Assembly (NCBI RefSeq): GCF_947504215.1
Contig: NZ_CANNGO010000002.1
Location: 62,001 to 126,000 of the forward strand
Source: an uncultured Ruegeria sp.
GTDB taxonomy: Bacteria; Pseudomonadota; Alphaproteobacteria; Rhodobacterales; Rhodobacteraceae
Reading direction: 5' to 3'
Length of the DNA stretch: 64,000 nucleotides
Made by a program: the position numbers and the translations under genes. Shown here one piece after another: positions 37,674 through 46,506 of this stretch. The first letter of the stretch is position 1. Each line of letters begins with the position of its first letter. The notes below the pieces were generated by a model, which ran no database searches, was not told where the DNA came from, and saw only the letters and a program-made list of their open reading frames with translations.

Positions 37674-38084
37674 TCAGGCCGCAGCAAAAACGGCGTAGCC
37701 CATGATCAGGCAGCAGACCCAGCCAACCGTGAACAATATCGGCCGGATCGGCATGCGGGCGATCCCGCTAATCATGCCGGCCGCGTGCAGGACGCGAATC
37801 CAGAAAAACAGGATCGCAGTCCAGTAGGTCAGCGTGGAAAACCCGTCCAATGCGTTAACGATCAACACCAAAACAGCGAACGGCATGGCTTGTTCCAGGA
37901 GGTTCAGCTGGGCCCGATGCGCGCGCTGCACCCAGGGGCGCAGGTTCGAGATCTGCGCGGGTCGGGCAAAAGCCTCTTCTTCCGAGGGGTCGGAAGAAAT
38001 GCCAACAACGTAGGGTATCCACATCGAGACCGCCAACAGCATGAGACAGGTAAGAACGCCTAATTCAGTGGGAAAATCGGTCAT
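37674..38084 (-). CDS. MAPEG-family membrane protein
   Basis: 136 residues with four hydrophobic helices. The conserved MAPEG core is RAHRAQLNLLEQAMPFAVLVL near residues 56-76. Eukaryotic members are microsomal glutathione transferases and leukotriene synthases; bacterial relatives are mostly uncharacterised. The ATG sits in a GTGATGA overlap with the upstream regulator gene and has a good AAGGAGG. It is probably the target operon mate of the ArsR-type regulator. Confidence 0.85.
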   Translation of the reverse strand: MTDFPTELGVLTCLMLLAVSMWIPYVVGISSDPSEEEAFARPAQISNLRPWVQRAHRAQLNLLEQAMPFAVLVLIVNALDGFSTLTYWTAILFFWIRVLHAAGMISGIARMPIRPILFTVGWVCCLIMGYAVFAAA

Positions 38085-38827
38085 CACACAGCCTCCTTCA
38101 GGGCCGAGCCCGTTTCCAGCCAGGTTTTGAGAGACGCAGCCAGTCGCGCCCAGCCTTCAGCAAAACCTTCCTGGCCTTCGGCAAGGTTATAGTGCTCGAT
38201 GGTCAGTTTGCAGACATCGCCTTGTGGTTCGATTAGATAGACCATTTGCGAAGACGGGGCGTCTGGGCCCATGAACATCGGTTCAAATCCCATTTCTATT
38301 CGGGATTTTGGATCCAGCTTTTGGGTCACCTGCCGCAGCATTTCATTTCCGTCCGGCGTGATGAAATGCACGGTTTCACCGGGCGACACCTGGCCTCGTA
38401 CTTCGTTACACAAAAAGTGGTAGGCAGCCATTTGTTCCGGCGTGGTCAGAGCGTCCCACAAGGCATCCTGCGTGCAGCGAATAAAGGTCTGCATCATGAA
38501 ATCCGGTTTTCCCATTCGTGTCTCCATTTCCAATTTGAGTTTCATCGCGCTGACCGCGCGGGCTTGAGGTTGCAGAAAGGGTGCAACCCAGCGATCCACC
38601 ATCTCCTGCAGGGGCAGGGGGTTAAGGTAGTGATGCTTGAACCGGCCCTGCCTGCGGGTCAGGACAAGACCCGCTTCCTCCAGCAGTTTAAGGTGCTTCA
38701 TGACGCCAAAACGGGTCATGTCGAAATGCTCTTCGAGCTGAGACAGGGATTGTCCGTCCTTCTGCCGCAACCGGTCAAGGATTTCGCGGCGCGCCGGATC
38801 ATTGAGGGCTTTGAATAAAATGTCCAT
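38084..38827 (-). CDS. ArsR-type HTH regulator fused to SRPBCC domain
   Basis: 247 residues. Residues 1-90 form an ArsR winged helix (LFKALNDPARREILDRLRQKDGQSLSQLEEHFDMTRFGVMKHLKLLEEAGLV). Residues about 105-240 form an AHSA1/Bet v 1-type hydrophobic-ligand domain (TFIRCTQDALWDALTTPEQMAAYHF). This fusion suggests a repressor that senses a small hydrophobic molecule through its C-terminal cavity. Three half-sites with GTGA/TCAC symmetry lie 12-45 bp upstream, giving a likely autoregulatory operator. Coupled to the MAPEG gene. Confidence 0.85.
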   Translation of the reverse strand: MDILFKALNDPARREILDRLRQKDGQSLSQLEEHFDMTRFGVMKHLKLLEEAGLVLTRRQGRFKHHYLNPLPLQEMVDRWVAPFLQPQARAVSAMKLKLEMETRMGKPDFMMQTFIRCTQDALWDALTTPEQMAAYHFLCNEVRGQVSPGETVHFITPDGNEMLRQVTQKLDPKSRIEMGFEPMFMGPDAPSSQMVYLIEPQGDVCKLTIEHYNLAEGQEGFAEGWARLAASLKTWLETGSALKEAV

Positions 38828-38838
38828 GAAAGGCTTAT

Positions 38839-38872
38839 ACGTGATTCTATAGTCACGTGACAATATGGTCAC
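38839..38872. promoter_or_regulatory. Two overlapping inverted repeats, operator of the ArsR-SRPBCC gene
   Basis: ACGTGA-N8-TCACGT (38839-38858) and GTGAC-N6-GTCAC (38857-38872) share bases, giving three GTGA/TCAC half-sites just upstream of the regulator start on one side and 78 bp before the divergent hydrolase on the other. Confidence 0.65.
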
Positions 38873-38949
38873 CTAAAAATTATTGAATTCCGGTTTCCAC
38901 TCATCCGTTGGGCGGGCTAGGCTGGCGAAAATCAACAACAAAGGCCGAA

Positions 38950-39708
38950 ATGATGAGCCGACTTCTGACAACCGATCAAGGGCGACAGATCGCCTATGAC
39001 ATGACCGAGGGGCGGGGGCCGACAATCGTGTTCCTGTCCGGGCTCAAGTCCGACAAAGAAGGTACAAAGGCCGTGCATCTTGAGGCTTGGGCGAAAGCGC
39101 GTGGACAAGGATACCTGCGGTTCGACTATTCGGGTCACGGCGAAAGTTCCGGCGAATTCACAGATGGCTGCATCGGCGACTGGCATCAGGACACCGCCGC
39201 TGCAATTTCTTCCCTGACACAAGGCCCCCTGATCGTTGTGGGATCTTCCATGGGAGGATGGCAGGCGCTGTTGCTGGCGCGCGCCATGCCCGAACGGATT
39301 GCTGGGATGGTCACAATCGCCGCCGCGCCAGATTTCACCGAAGATGGATATTGGGCGTCCTTCAACGCAGACCAAAAGGCCGCATTGGACGTGGTCGGCC
39401 ATGTGGAATTGCCGTCGGACTATATGGAGCCTTACGTGATCACCAAGCGGATGATTGAAGATGGGCGACAGAACCTTGTCCTTCGATCGCCGCTTGCCCT
39501 GCAATTTCCGGTTCGCTTTCTGCAGGGCACAGCGGATACGGCCGTGTCCACAGAAACTGCGGTGCGTCTTTTGGAGCACGCGAGCGGTCCGGATATGCGA
39601 TTGCTATTGGTTAAAGACGCGGACCACCGATTCTCGGACGGACCCTGCTTGGGTCTGATTGAAGACGCGATACTCGACGTAATAGGAGAACACGAATGCA
39701 GCGCGTAG
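38950..39708 (+). CDS. Alpha/beta hydrolase (ABHD10-like)
   Basis: 252 residues. The nucleophile elbow GSSMGGW carries Ser near residue 102, the oxyanion region is FLSGLKSDKEGTKA, and the His is in DADHRFSDGP near the end. The compact form with LRFDYSGHGESSG resembles acyl-protein thioesterases such as ABHD10. Two adjacent ATGs are possible at 38950 and 38953. It overlaps the next hydrolase gene by 13 bp. Confidence 0.8.
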   Translation: MMSRLLTTDQGRQIAYDMTEGRGPTIVFLSGLKSDKEGTKAVHLEAWAKARGQGYLRFDYSGHGESSGEFTDGCIGDWHQDTAAAISSLTQGPLIVVGSSMGGWQALLLARAMPERIAGMVTIAAAPDFTEDGYWASFNADQKAALDVVGHVELPSDYMEPYVITKRMIEDGRQNLVLRSPLALQFPVRFLQGTADTAVSTETAVRLLEHASGPDMRLLLVKDADHRFSDGPCLGLIEDAILDVIGEHECSA

Positions 39709-40697
39709 GTTGGTTTCTGGGGCGTTTTCTGCTGGCGCTGTTTGTTGTCGGTGGGCTGGTCTACTGGTTTGGCCCTCGTGAAGACGTCAACCTGCACCCG
39801 CGCTTTGACACGGGCAAGTTTGGCGAAGGCGTTCAGGTCTATTTCGAAAGTTCGGAATCTGCCCATGACGATATCGTGCCGGGCGTTGAAAAGCGGGTCA
39901 TCTGGCAGGACGGGTTCAAAGAGCAGCGCACGCCATATTCCGTGCTGTATATTCACGGATTCTCTGCAAGCTCGGAAGAAATTCGCCCGGTTCCAGACTT
40001 GGTCGCCGATGCGTTGGGCGCAAATCTGGTCTACACCCGCCTTCAGGGTCACGGGCGCAGCGGCGACGCGATGGGGCAGGCGACGGCCTCGGGCTGGATG
40101 CAGGACACCGCCGAAGGTCTGGCCGCCGCACGGGCTGTAGGCGAGAAAGTCATCGTCATGTCGACTTCGACTGGCGGCACATTGGCGGCAGCAGCAGTGC
40201 TTGATCCAGACCTGAGCAAGGATGTCGTTGGAATGGTCTTTGTGTCGCCGAATTTCGGGGTCAATGCACCGGGGTCTTGGATGCCTGGTCTGCCCTGGGC
40301 CAGAAACTGGTTGCCTATCCTCATGGGGCAAACACGGGATGTGTCTGGACCCAACCCCGAGAAAAACAAGTATTGGTCGTCCGTCTACCCGTGGGTTTCG
40401 GTTGTCCCCATGACCGCACTGGTGCAGACGGTCTATGCATTGGATTTCTCGGATGTTTCGGTCCCGGCGCTGTTCTGGTTCTCGGACGATGATCAGGTCG
40501 TGCGGCCCGAACGGACCCATCAGATCGCCGAAAACTGGGGCGCCTCCGCAACGGTCAAACTGGTGACAATGGGGCCAGGGGATGATCCGCATGCGCATGT
40601 GATCGCCGGACGCCTGATGTCACCAAACCAAACCGACATCACAGTTGCTGGCATTCTGGACTGGCTTCAAGCGCTGGGTGTTGAACCGTCTCAATAG
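39696..40697 (+). CDS. Membrane-anchored alpha/beta hydrolase
   Basis: 333 residues. One N-terminal membrane helix (about 7-24) anchors a periplasmic or cytosolic hydrolase domain with YIHGFSASSEE near residue 87, nucleophile in STSTGGT near 154, and His in DDPHAHVIAG near 302. The residue pattern S-T-S-T-G-G replaces the usual G-x-S-x-G, so the first position is Ser. It overlaps the upstream hydrolase gene and is probably co-transcribed. Substrate unknown. Confidence 0.75.
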   Translation: MQRVGWFLGRFLLALFVVGGLVYWFGPREDVNLHPRFDTGKFGEGVQVYFESSESAHDDIVPGVEKRVIWQDGFKEQRTPYSVLYIHGFSASSEEIRPVPDLVADALGANLVYTRLQGHGRSGDAMGQATASGWMQDTAEGLAAARAVGEKVIVMSTSTGGTLAAAAVLDPDLSKDVVGMVFVSPNFGVNAPGSWMPGLPWARNWLPILMGQTRDVSGPNPEKNKYWSSVYPWVSVVPMTALVQTVYALDFSDVSVPALFWFSDDDQVVRPERTHQIAENWGASATVKLVTMGPGDDPHAHVIAGRLMSPNQTDITVAGILDWLQALGVEPSQ

Positions 40698-40746
40698 CAG
40701 GACACAACACTATCGAGACGTGGACAAAAAATAGAGGAACCAACCC

Positions 40747-41172
40747 GTGGAACAACGTGTCAGCCTTATTACTGTCGGCGTAGAAGACCCCGAAACTGCG
40801 GCCCGATTCTATGAAGCAATGGGCTGGAAACGGGTTGATAGCCCGGATGGGGTCATTGCCTATGACCTGATCGGACAAACCTTGGGGCTGTACCCGATTT
40901 CGGCCTTGGCAGATGAGATTGGTGTTGATGTTGGTACGCTGGGCCAGGGGGCATTGACGCTCAGCTACAATTGTCGATCCAAAGAAGACGTTGCACAGCT
41001 GTTGACCCGCGCCCAGGCGGCTGGGGCCGAGGTTCTGAAACAGGCCTCCGACGTGTTTTGGGGTGGGCATCATGGGTATTTTCGCGCCCCGTGCGGCACG
41101 ATCTGGGAGGTGGCCTATAACCCATTCTCGGCCCTGGGACCGGATGGCGCGTTTCGCTGGAACGGGTACTGA
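40747..41172 (+). CDS. VOC-family (glyoxalase-like) protein
   Basis: 141 residues with a GTG start preceded by AGAGGA. It has the VOC fold: ITVGVEDPETAARFYEAMGWKRV at the start and GYFRAPCGTIWEVAYNPF at the end. Metal ligands are not all obvious, so it may be a binding protein instead of an enzyme. It belongs to the same plus-strand run as the hydrolases. Confidence 0.8.
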   Translation: MEQRVSLITVGVEDPETAARFYEAMGWKRVDSPDGVIAYDLIGQTLGLYPISALADEIGVDVGTLGQGALTLSYNCRSKEDVAQLLTRAQAAGAEVLKQASDVFWGGHHGYFRAPCGTIWEVAYNPFSALGPDGAFRWNGY

Positions 41173-41174
41173 TC

Positions 41175-41807
41175 ATGCGCAAGCCGGGCAGCATGTGGAG
41201 CCTTGAGACCTTAGGTCGTGTGCGGCTGTCCCGGCACTTCTTCATGCGCGATTTTCTGTACTCCGAGATCGGAAGTTTTCATGAGAAACAGAACATCCCT
41301 GACAACCCCGATCTGGCCATCGCAACGGGCCGTGCCTTTTGCGAGACCCTTCTTGATCCGCTTGAGGAAACATTTGGTCGTGTTGCGGTGCGCTCGGGAT
41401 ATCGCTCTCCTTCGTTGAACCAGTTCGGCAATGAGAACAAGCTGAACTGCGCCCGCAACGACAACCCGCTGGAATGCCATATCTGGGACCGTGGGGAAGG
41501 GGATGCACAGATTGCTGGCGCGTCCGTGGTGATCCCGTGGTTTGCGGATCAATATGCAAACGGACGGGATTGGCGGGATCTGGCGTGGTGGATGCACGAC
41601 CATCTCGACTATTCCGAGATTTGGTTTTTTCCCAAGCTTTGTGCATTCAATCTGGTGTGGCGACCCAATCCGATCCGTAGGATCGACAGCTATATCGCGC
41701 CTCGGGGATGCCTGTTGCGACCGGGCGCAGAACCGAATGAAAACCTGCCGACCCGGCAAGCACGATATAGCGATTTTCCGACCTTGCGGTCCATCGCTTA
41801 TCCGTGA
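41175..41807 (+). CDS. Peptidase M15-like protein of unknown function
   Basis: 210 residues. RSGYRSPSLNQFG near residue 75 recalls the SGYRSxxxN motif of M15/VanY-type DD-peptidases, but a full Zn-binding HxxxxxxD...H set is not clear. Several Trp and Cys residues occur (LAWWMHDHLDYSEIWFFPKLCAFNLVW). No signal peptide is seen, which is odd for a cell-wall enzyme. The start is 2 bp after the VOC gene stop. Confidence 0.5.
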   Translation: MRKPGSMWSLETLGRVRLSRHFFMRDFLYSEIGSFHEKQNIPDNPDLAIATGRAFCETLLDPLEETFGRVAVRSGYRSPSLNQFGNENKLNCARNDNPLECHIWDRGEGDAQIAGASVVIPWFADQYANGRDWRDLAWWMHDHLDYSEIWFFPKLCAFNLVWRPNPIRRIDSYIAPRGCLLRPGAEPNENLPTRQARYSDFPTLRSIAYP

Positions 41808-41891
41808 AGTTTCCCTTGCCCGCCCACGGCAAAACTTTCATCCTTGGGGGAAACGGAAAGACCCGGATAACCGAGCTGATGGAGGCCCCGC

Positions 41892-42608
41892 GTGATCGAG
41901 CCGCTGGTGTTTTTGCCTGGTTTAATGTGTGACGCGCGATTGTTTCGGCCTCAGATCGATGTGATGTCGCGGGACCGTGCCGTCACGGTGGCGCCGATAT
42001 CTTCGGGTGAGCGTATCGAAGAAATAGCCTCGGGCTTGCTGGATCAATTGCCGCATCGGTTCGCGTTGGCTGGCTTAAGCATGGGTGGAGTTGTGGCGCT
42101 GGAGCTCATCCGTCGTGCGCCCGAACGCGTCTCTCGACTGTGTCTTATGGCGACCGATGCGCAGGCCGATACACCGCAAATCGCCGCCGGTCGCGAGGAT
42201 CTGATCGTCGCCGCACGGTCCGGTCGGCTTGAGGAAGCTATGCGGCGCGTTGTGGGGTCGGATACTCTGGCACCGGGGCCGCGGAGGATTCCGATCCTGA
42301 ACAATCTGCTTTCAATGGCGATGGACCTGGGGCCGGAATTGTTCGTTCGCCAGATGCAGGCCTTACAACGGCGTCCGGATCAGCAGGGAACCCTGAGGCG
42401 GATCAAAGTTCCCACGCTGATATTATGCGGTTCACATGATACGCTGACACCGGTTCGCAAACACGCCTTTATGGCTGATCTGATTCCGGGTGCTGTCTTG
42501 CAAACCATCGAAAATGCAGGGCATTTACCAACGCTTGAAACACCGAATGTTGTGATCGACGCATTACGGAATTGGCTCAGTGTTCCCTGCCGGCCGGATT
42601 ACGGGTAA
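41892..42608 (+). CDS. Alpha/beta hydrolase
   Basis: 238 residues with a GTG start. The motifs FLPGLMCDARLF near residue 8, nucleophile Ser in GLSMGG near 62, Asp in CGSHDTLTP near 180 and His in NAGHLPTLE near 208 form a complete Ser-Asp-His triad. It resembles pimeloyl-ester carboxylesterase-type small hydrolases. It overlaps the convergent DUF6151 gene by 10 bp. Confidence 0.85.
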   Translation: MIEPLVFLPGLMCDARLFRPQIDVMSRDRAVTVAPISSGERIEEIASGLLDQLPHRFALAGLSMGGVVALELIRRAPERVSRLCLMATDAQADTPQIAAGREDLIVAARSGRLEEAMRRVVGSDTLAPGPRRIPILNNLLSMAMDLGPELFVRQMQALQRRPDQQGTLRRIKVPTLILCGSHDTLTPVRKHAFMADLIPGAVLQTIENAGHLPTLETPNVVIDALRNWLSVPCRPDYG

Positions 42609-43183
42609 AGCGCGTCGCGTTCGCTTTTGCTGATGACCGCAGGCGTTGCAACTGGTTCACCGGTCTCGGCATTGAAGAACGGTGTGTTTTTCCATGCTCC
42701 TGTCAACCGTGATTTGGCAGCGCGTTTGAAAAGCCGATAAATAGCGGCCCCAATATTCTCGTGCTTTTGCGTTCCATCCGGCTGAGGCACAGAACCCCGT
42801 GATATCACTGGGCCAAGCGCCGATGGCTTTGCAATGCGGTCCACAATCACACCGACAAACGGGAACTTGGGCGTTTTGAACGTGTTCGCTACCGGCGTGT
42901 TGCAGCATGTTGCGTACCAGCGGTACATTCCCTTTGGGCTTAACTGCATCACAGCCAGGTTTTCGGCGCCCTGATGGAATTCGATTGCTTCGGGTGAAGT
43001 CTGCAGTATCTCGACGGGTCCCGGTGAGGGGTCTGGTTGGTCAAAATACAGTTGGGCGGCACGGCAATCGGTACAAAAGCACTCAGCATGTGTGCCCGAT
43101 TTTATCCCGCCTGGCTTGATATGGCCTTGTACAGAACCACAGCTACAGGCAAAGGCGAGATCGGAGTTTTCGCTTTTACCCAT
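42599..43183 (-). CDS. DUF6151-type Cys-rich protein (GFA-like fold)
   Basis: 194 residues. CSCGSVQGHI near residue 13, ECFCTDCRAAQ near 34 and YATCCNTPVAN near 91 match the Cys arrangement of GFA (glutathione-dependent formaldehyde-activating) type zinc proteins. DUF6151 is the name I associate with this variant; a real enzymatic activity is not known. It lies 5 bp downstream of the phaZ stop on the same strand order (phaZ ends at 43189), so they may share a transcript. Confidence 0.7.
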   Translation of the reverse strand: MGKSENSDLAFACSCGSVQGHIKPGGIKSGTHAECFCTDCRAAQLYFDQPDPSPGPVEILQTSPEAIEFHQGAENLAVMQLSPKGMYRWYATCCNTPVANTFKTPKFPFVGVIVDRIAKPSALGPVISRGSVPQPDGTQKHENIGAAIYRLFKRAAKSRLTGAWKNTPFFNAETGEPVATPAVISKSERDALYP

Positions 43184-43188
43184 TGGTT

Positions 43189-44460
43189 TTAGGCCACCTT
43201 ATTGCGGTTCGCAGCGCGCCGGCGTGGTTTGCGGCTGTTCTGGTTCATGAAATCAATCACCAGAGGTCGAATGTTGTCACGCCAACTGCGCCCCGCAAAG
43301 ATACCATAGTGGCCCGCACCGGGTTCAACATGGCTGGCTTTTTTGCTGTCTGGCAAGCCGGTGCACAGATCCAGCGCGGCAATACACTGGCCAGGTGCCG
43401 AGATGTCGTCATTCGCGCCTTCAACGGACTTCACAGCAACATCAGTGATCTTTCCGATGTCCACTTTGTGCCCAGCGACGACAAATTCGTTGCGGGCGAT
43501 CTCGCGGTTTTTGAAGACACGTTCGACCGTCGACAGATAAAACTCAGCCGTCATGTCCATGACCGCCAGGTATTCGTCATAGAACCGGTTGTGTGCGTCC
43601 TGGTCTGATGCTTCGTCCCGCGCAACCCGCTGGATCTGATCTGTGAATGCCTTGGAGTGGCGATCAGCATTCATGGACATGAACGACGCCAGTTGCAGTA
43701 AGCCGGGATACACCATACGCCCGACGCCTTTGTATTTAAAACCGACGCGCTGAATCATCGTTTCTTCCAACTGCCCCATGGTGACGCGTCGGCCGAAATC
43801 GGTTACATCCGTCGGCGTTGCGTCCGGGTCAACCGGGCCACCAATCAGGGTCAATGTGCTGGGTTGGGCCTTGGGCTCCACCTCGGCCAGGTAGGCTGTC
43901 GCGGCTAATGTCAAAGGTGCAGGCTGGCACACCGCGACAACATGCGTGTCCGGTCCAAGTTCTTTCATAAAATCTACAAGATATAGGGTATAGTCCTCGA
44001 CATCGAACTTACCTGCAGACACAGGAATATCGCGCGCGTTATGCCAATCGGTGATGTAAACTTCGCAGTTGACCAACAGGCTTTTGACCGTCGAGCGCAG
44101 CAGCGTGGCATAGTGCCCCGACATAGGCGCAACCAAAAGGACTTTGCGGGCTTGCTCTTCGCGACCGTTAACCCGGAAGTGAACCAGATCGCCGAATGGG
44201 CGCTCCAACACCGTGGTCACTTCTACCAGATGATCTTTGCCATCTTCGCAGGTAAAGGTCCGAATACCCCAATCGGGTTTCACGACCATGCGCTGAAACG
44301 TGCGCTCGGTCACTTCACCCCAGGCCGCCATCAAGCTGAACGCGGGGTTCGGAACCATGGAAAACAAAGGGTAAGAGGCCATCGCACTTGCCGTGGCGCC
44401 AAGCCACTGGTTGGTGTTGCGCGTGGCTTCCATCATGTCGTAGGTCATCATGTAACGCAT
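43189..44460 (-). CDS. phaZ: Intracellular polyhydroxyalkanoate depolymerase PhaZ
   Basis: 423 residues of the class I i-PHA depolymerase family. The N-terminal segment SYPLFSMVPNPAFSLMAAWGEVTERTF is typical; the active-site Cys lies in VAVCQPAPL near residue 182 in the expected place of the nucleophile, and the C-terminal HVEPGAGHYGIFAGRSWR carries the His. It degrades native PHB granules to 3-hydroxybutyrate units. It is divergent from phaC with a PhaR-like site in the shared 111-bp promoter region. Confidence 0.93.
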   Translation of the reverse strand: MRYMMTYDMMEATRNTNQWLGATASAMASYPLFSMVPNPAFSLMAAWGEVTERTFQRMVVKPDWGIRTFTCEDGKDHLVEVTTVLERPFGDLVHFRVNGREEQARKVLLVAPMSGHYATLLRSTVKSLLVNCEVYITDWHNARDIPVSAGKFDVEDYTLYLVDFMKELGPDTHVVAVCQPAPLTLAATAYLAEVEPKAQPSTLTLIGGPVDPDATPTDVTDFGRRVTMGQLEETMIQRVGFKYKGVGRMVYPGLLQLASFMSMNADRHSKAFTDQIQRVARDEASDQDAHNRFYDEYLAVMDMTAEFYLSTVERVFKNREIARNEFVVAGHKVDIGKITDVAVKSVEGANDDISAPGQCIAALDLCTGLPDSKKASHVEPGAGHYGIFAGRSWRDNIRPLVIDFMNQNSRKPRRRAANRNKVA

Positions 44461-44536
44461 CGAACGGATCTCCGGAGTGTGAGCCTAAGAGTTCGGACCA
44501 TTCGCCGCTTTGCCCCCCGGCACCCACGACGTTATT

Positions 44537-44547
44537 CTGCACAGCAG
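44537..44547. promoter_or_regulatory. CTGC-N3-GCAG site, predicted PhaR operator (phaZ/phaC)
   Basis: Exact CTGC-ACA-GCAG in the divergent phaZ-phaC intergenic region, 25 bp before the phaC start. The same motif recurs twice in front of phaP; related work in Rhodobacter supports CTGC...GCAG as the PhaR target. Confidence 0.75.
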
Positions 44548-44571
44548 CGAGGCTAGGGGAGAATTGTTAAA

Positions 44572-46374
44572 ATGACAACAAGTGAAGGCCACATGCCCGA
44601 AGCGACCGACGAACACATTGAACGCCTTAAAGAAAATATGGAAAAGGTCGAACAACTCTCCAAACGCCTGATTGAAGTTATGGCTGGAAAAAAGGCGCAT
44701 ACCCCTGCGTTGGACGGCCCGAATCAAGAGCTTTTCGCACGAGCAGCAACGGCCTATTGGGCTGAAGCTTGGCAAAATCCCGCCAAGTTGTTGGAACAGC
44801 AGATAGAATTTTGGGGAAAGTCGGTTCTGAACTTCGCTGAGGCGCAGCAAGCCCTGACCACCGGTGAGGTCGAAGACGAGGATGCTAAGCCTGCCGACAA
44901 ACGATTTTCAAACCCCTTGTGGGAATCCAACCCTTACTTCCGTCTGGTTCGCCAACAATACCAGACCAATGCAGAAGCGATCGCGCAGGCCGTAGCGTCG
45001 GTGGACGATTTGGATGCAAAGGACCGAAGACGCCTAAGCTATTTCTCGCAGCAGATCATCGACATGATGTCGCCAACGAATTTCCTGCCGACAAATCCGG
45101 ACGCACTTCAAAAAGCGGTCGAGACAGACGGGCAGTCTTTGCTGCAAGGTTTGGAAAATCTGGTCGCAGACCTGGAAGCCAACGATGGCGAGTTGGTTGT
45201 CAAACTTGCCGATGAAAGTGCTTTTGAGGTTGGCGGCAACCTGGCGACCACGCCAGGGGATGTTGTCTATCGCAACCGGATGATGGAGCTGATTCAGTAC
45301 AAGCCAGCAACAGAAACGGTTTTCGAAACGCCCATCGTTCTGTTCCCGCCCTGGATTAACAAATTCTACATTCTGGACCTCAAGGCCCAGAACAGCCTGA
45401 TCAAATGGATCACGGAACAAGGGTATACTCTGTTTGTCGTCAGCTGGATCAATCCAGACGAAAGCTATGCCGAAACCGGGATGGAGGACTACATTCGGGA
45501 CGGTTTCCTGGCAGCGATCGATGAGGTCAAGAAGATCTGTAAGGTCAAGCAGGTCAACGCCGTTGGCTATTGCATCGCGGGCACCACGCTCAGCCTGACT
45601 CTATCGCTGTTGAAACAACGCGGCGATAAGTCGATCAAATCTGCAACTTTCTTCACGGCCCTGACCGATTTCTCGGAACAAGGTGAATTCACGCCGTTCC
45701 TGCAAAATGACTTCATTGACGGCATCGAAGAAGAAGTGACTAGAGAAGGTGTTCTGCGATCCTGGATCATGGGGCGCACAATGTCATTTCTGCGCTCGCG
45801 CGATCTGGTCTATGGGCCCGCAATCCGCAGCTACATGATGGGGGAAACGCCTCCTGCATTTGATTTGCTGTTCTGGAATGGTGATGGGGCCAATCTGCCG
45901 GCCAAGATGTCAGTCGACTATCTACGAGGCCTGTGCCAACGCAACGAATTCGTATCGGATGGCATCGAATTGATGGGCCACAAGCTGCATGTCAAAGACG
46001 TGGATGTTCCGTTGATGGCCATCACATGTGAGACCGACCATATTGCTGCATGGAAAGACTGCTATCGCGGCGTGCAACAAATGGGGTCACGGTCCAAGAC
46101 CTTTGTGGTTTCGGAATCAGGCCATATCGCCGGCATCGTTAACCCACCCAGCAAAAAGAAATATGGCCACTACACCAACACAGATATGAAAGCGGATTCG
46201 GACAGCTGGATGAAACAGGCCGACTTTCACAAGGGGTCCTGGTGGCCGATGTGGGAAGCCTGGCTGAAGAAGCGATCCGGCAAGCAAATCCCGGCTCGCG
46301 ATACAGGTGATTCGAACCATCCTCGACTGGCTCCGGCGCCAGGCACCTATGTGGTGGCCAATCCAAACAGCTGA
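44572..46374 (+). CDS. phaC: Class I polyhydroxyalkanoate synthase PhaC
   Basis: 600 residues. The N-terminal PhaC domain is followed by an alpha/beta-hydrolase core with catalytic Cys in GYCIAGTT (residue 334), Asp in CETDHIAAW (residue 489) and His in SESGHIAGI (residue 518). It polymerises 3-hydroxyacyl-CoA. The divergent phaZ and downstream phaP and phaR complete a PHA locus; phaA and phaB are not in the window. Confidence 0.97.
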   Translation: MTTSEGHMPEATDEHIERLKENMEKVEQLSKRLIEVMAGKKAHTPALDGPNQELFARAATAYWAEAWQNPAKLLEQQIEFWGKSVLNFAEAQQALTTGEVEDEDAKPADKRFSNPLWESNPYFRLVRQQYQTNAEAIAQAVASVDDLDAKDRRRLSYFSQQIIDMMSPTNFLPTNPDALQKAVETDGQSLLQGLENLVADLEANDGELVVKLADESAFEVGGNLATTPGDVVYRNRMMELIQYKPATETVFETPIVLFPPWINKFYILDLKAQNSLIKWITEQGYTLFVVSWINPDESYAETGMEDYIRDGFLAAIDEVKKICKVKQVNAVGYCIAGTTLSLTLSLLKQRGDKSIKSATFFTALTDFSEQGEFTPFLQNDFIDGIEEEVTREGVLRSWIMGRTMSFLRSRDLVYGPAIRSYMMGETPPAFDLLFWNGDGANLPAKMSVDYLRGLCQRNEFVSDGIELMGHKLHVKDVDVPLMAITCETDHIAAWKDCYRGVQQMGSRSKTFVVSESGHIAGIVNPPSKKKYGHYTNTDMKADSDSWMKQADFHKGSWWPMWEAWLKKRSGKQIPARDTGDSNHPRLAPAPGTYVVANPNS

Positions 46375-46398
46375 TTTCATTTTGAAACCTCTCTTATT

Positions 46399-46439
46399 CT
46401 GCGATGCAGCAAGAAAAAACTTGCAATGCTGCGCTGCAG
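46399..46439 (+). promoter_or_regulatory. Pair of CTGC-N3-GCAG sites upstream of phaP
   Basis: CTGC-GAT-GCAG (46399-46409) and CTGC-GCT-GCAG (46429-46439), centres 30 bp apart, about three helical turns, are placed 70-110 bp upstream of the phaP start. The regular spacing on one face of DNA suggests cooperative PhaR binding. Confidence 0.78.
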
Positions 46440-46506
46440 CAATCATATTGCTTGCAAGCTGAGGAAAACCGGGGTGGGCCCGGCACAGCAAAAAGGATTT
46501 AGTACG

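Noticed and set aside
39432-40598. 388-codon frame on the minus strand
   Set aside because: Antisense to two alpha/beta hydrolase genes with intact catalytic motifs.
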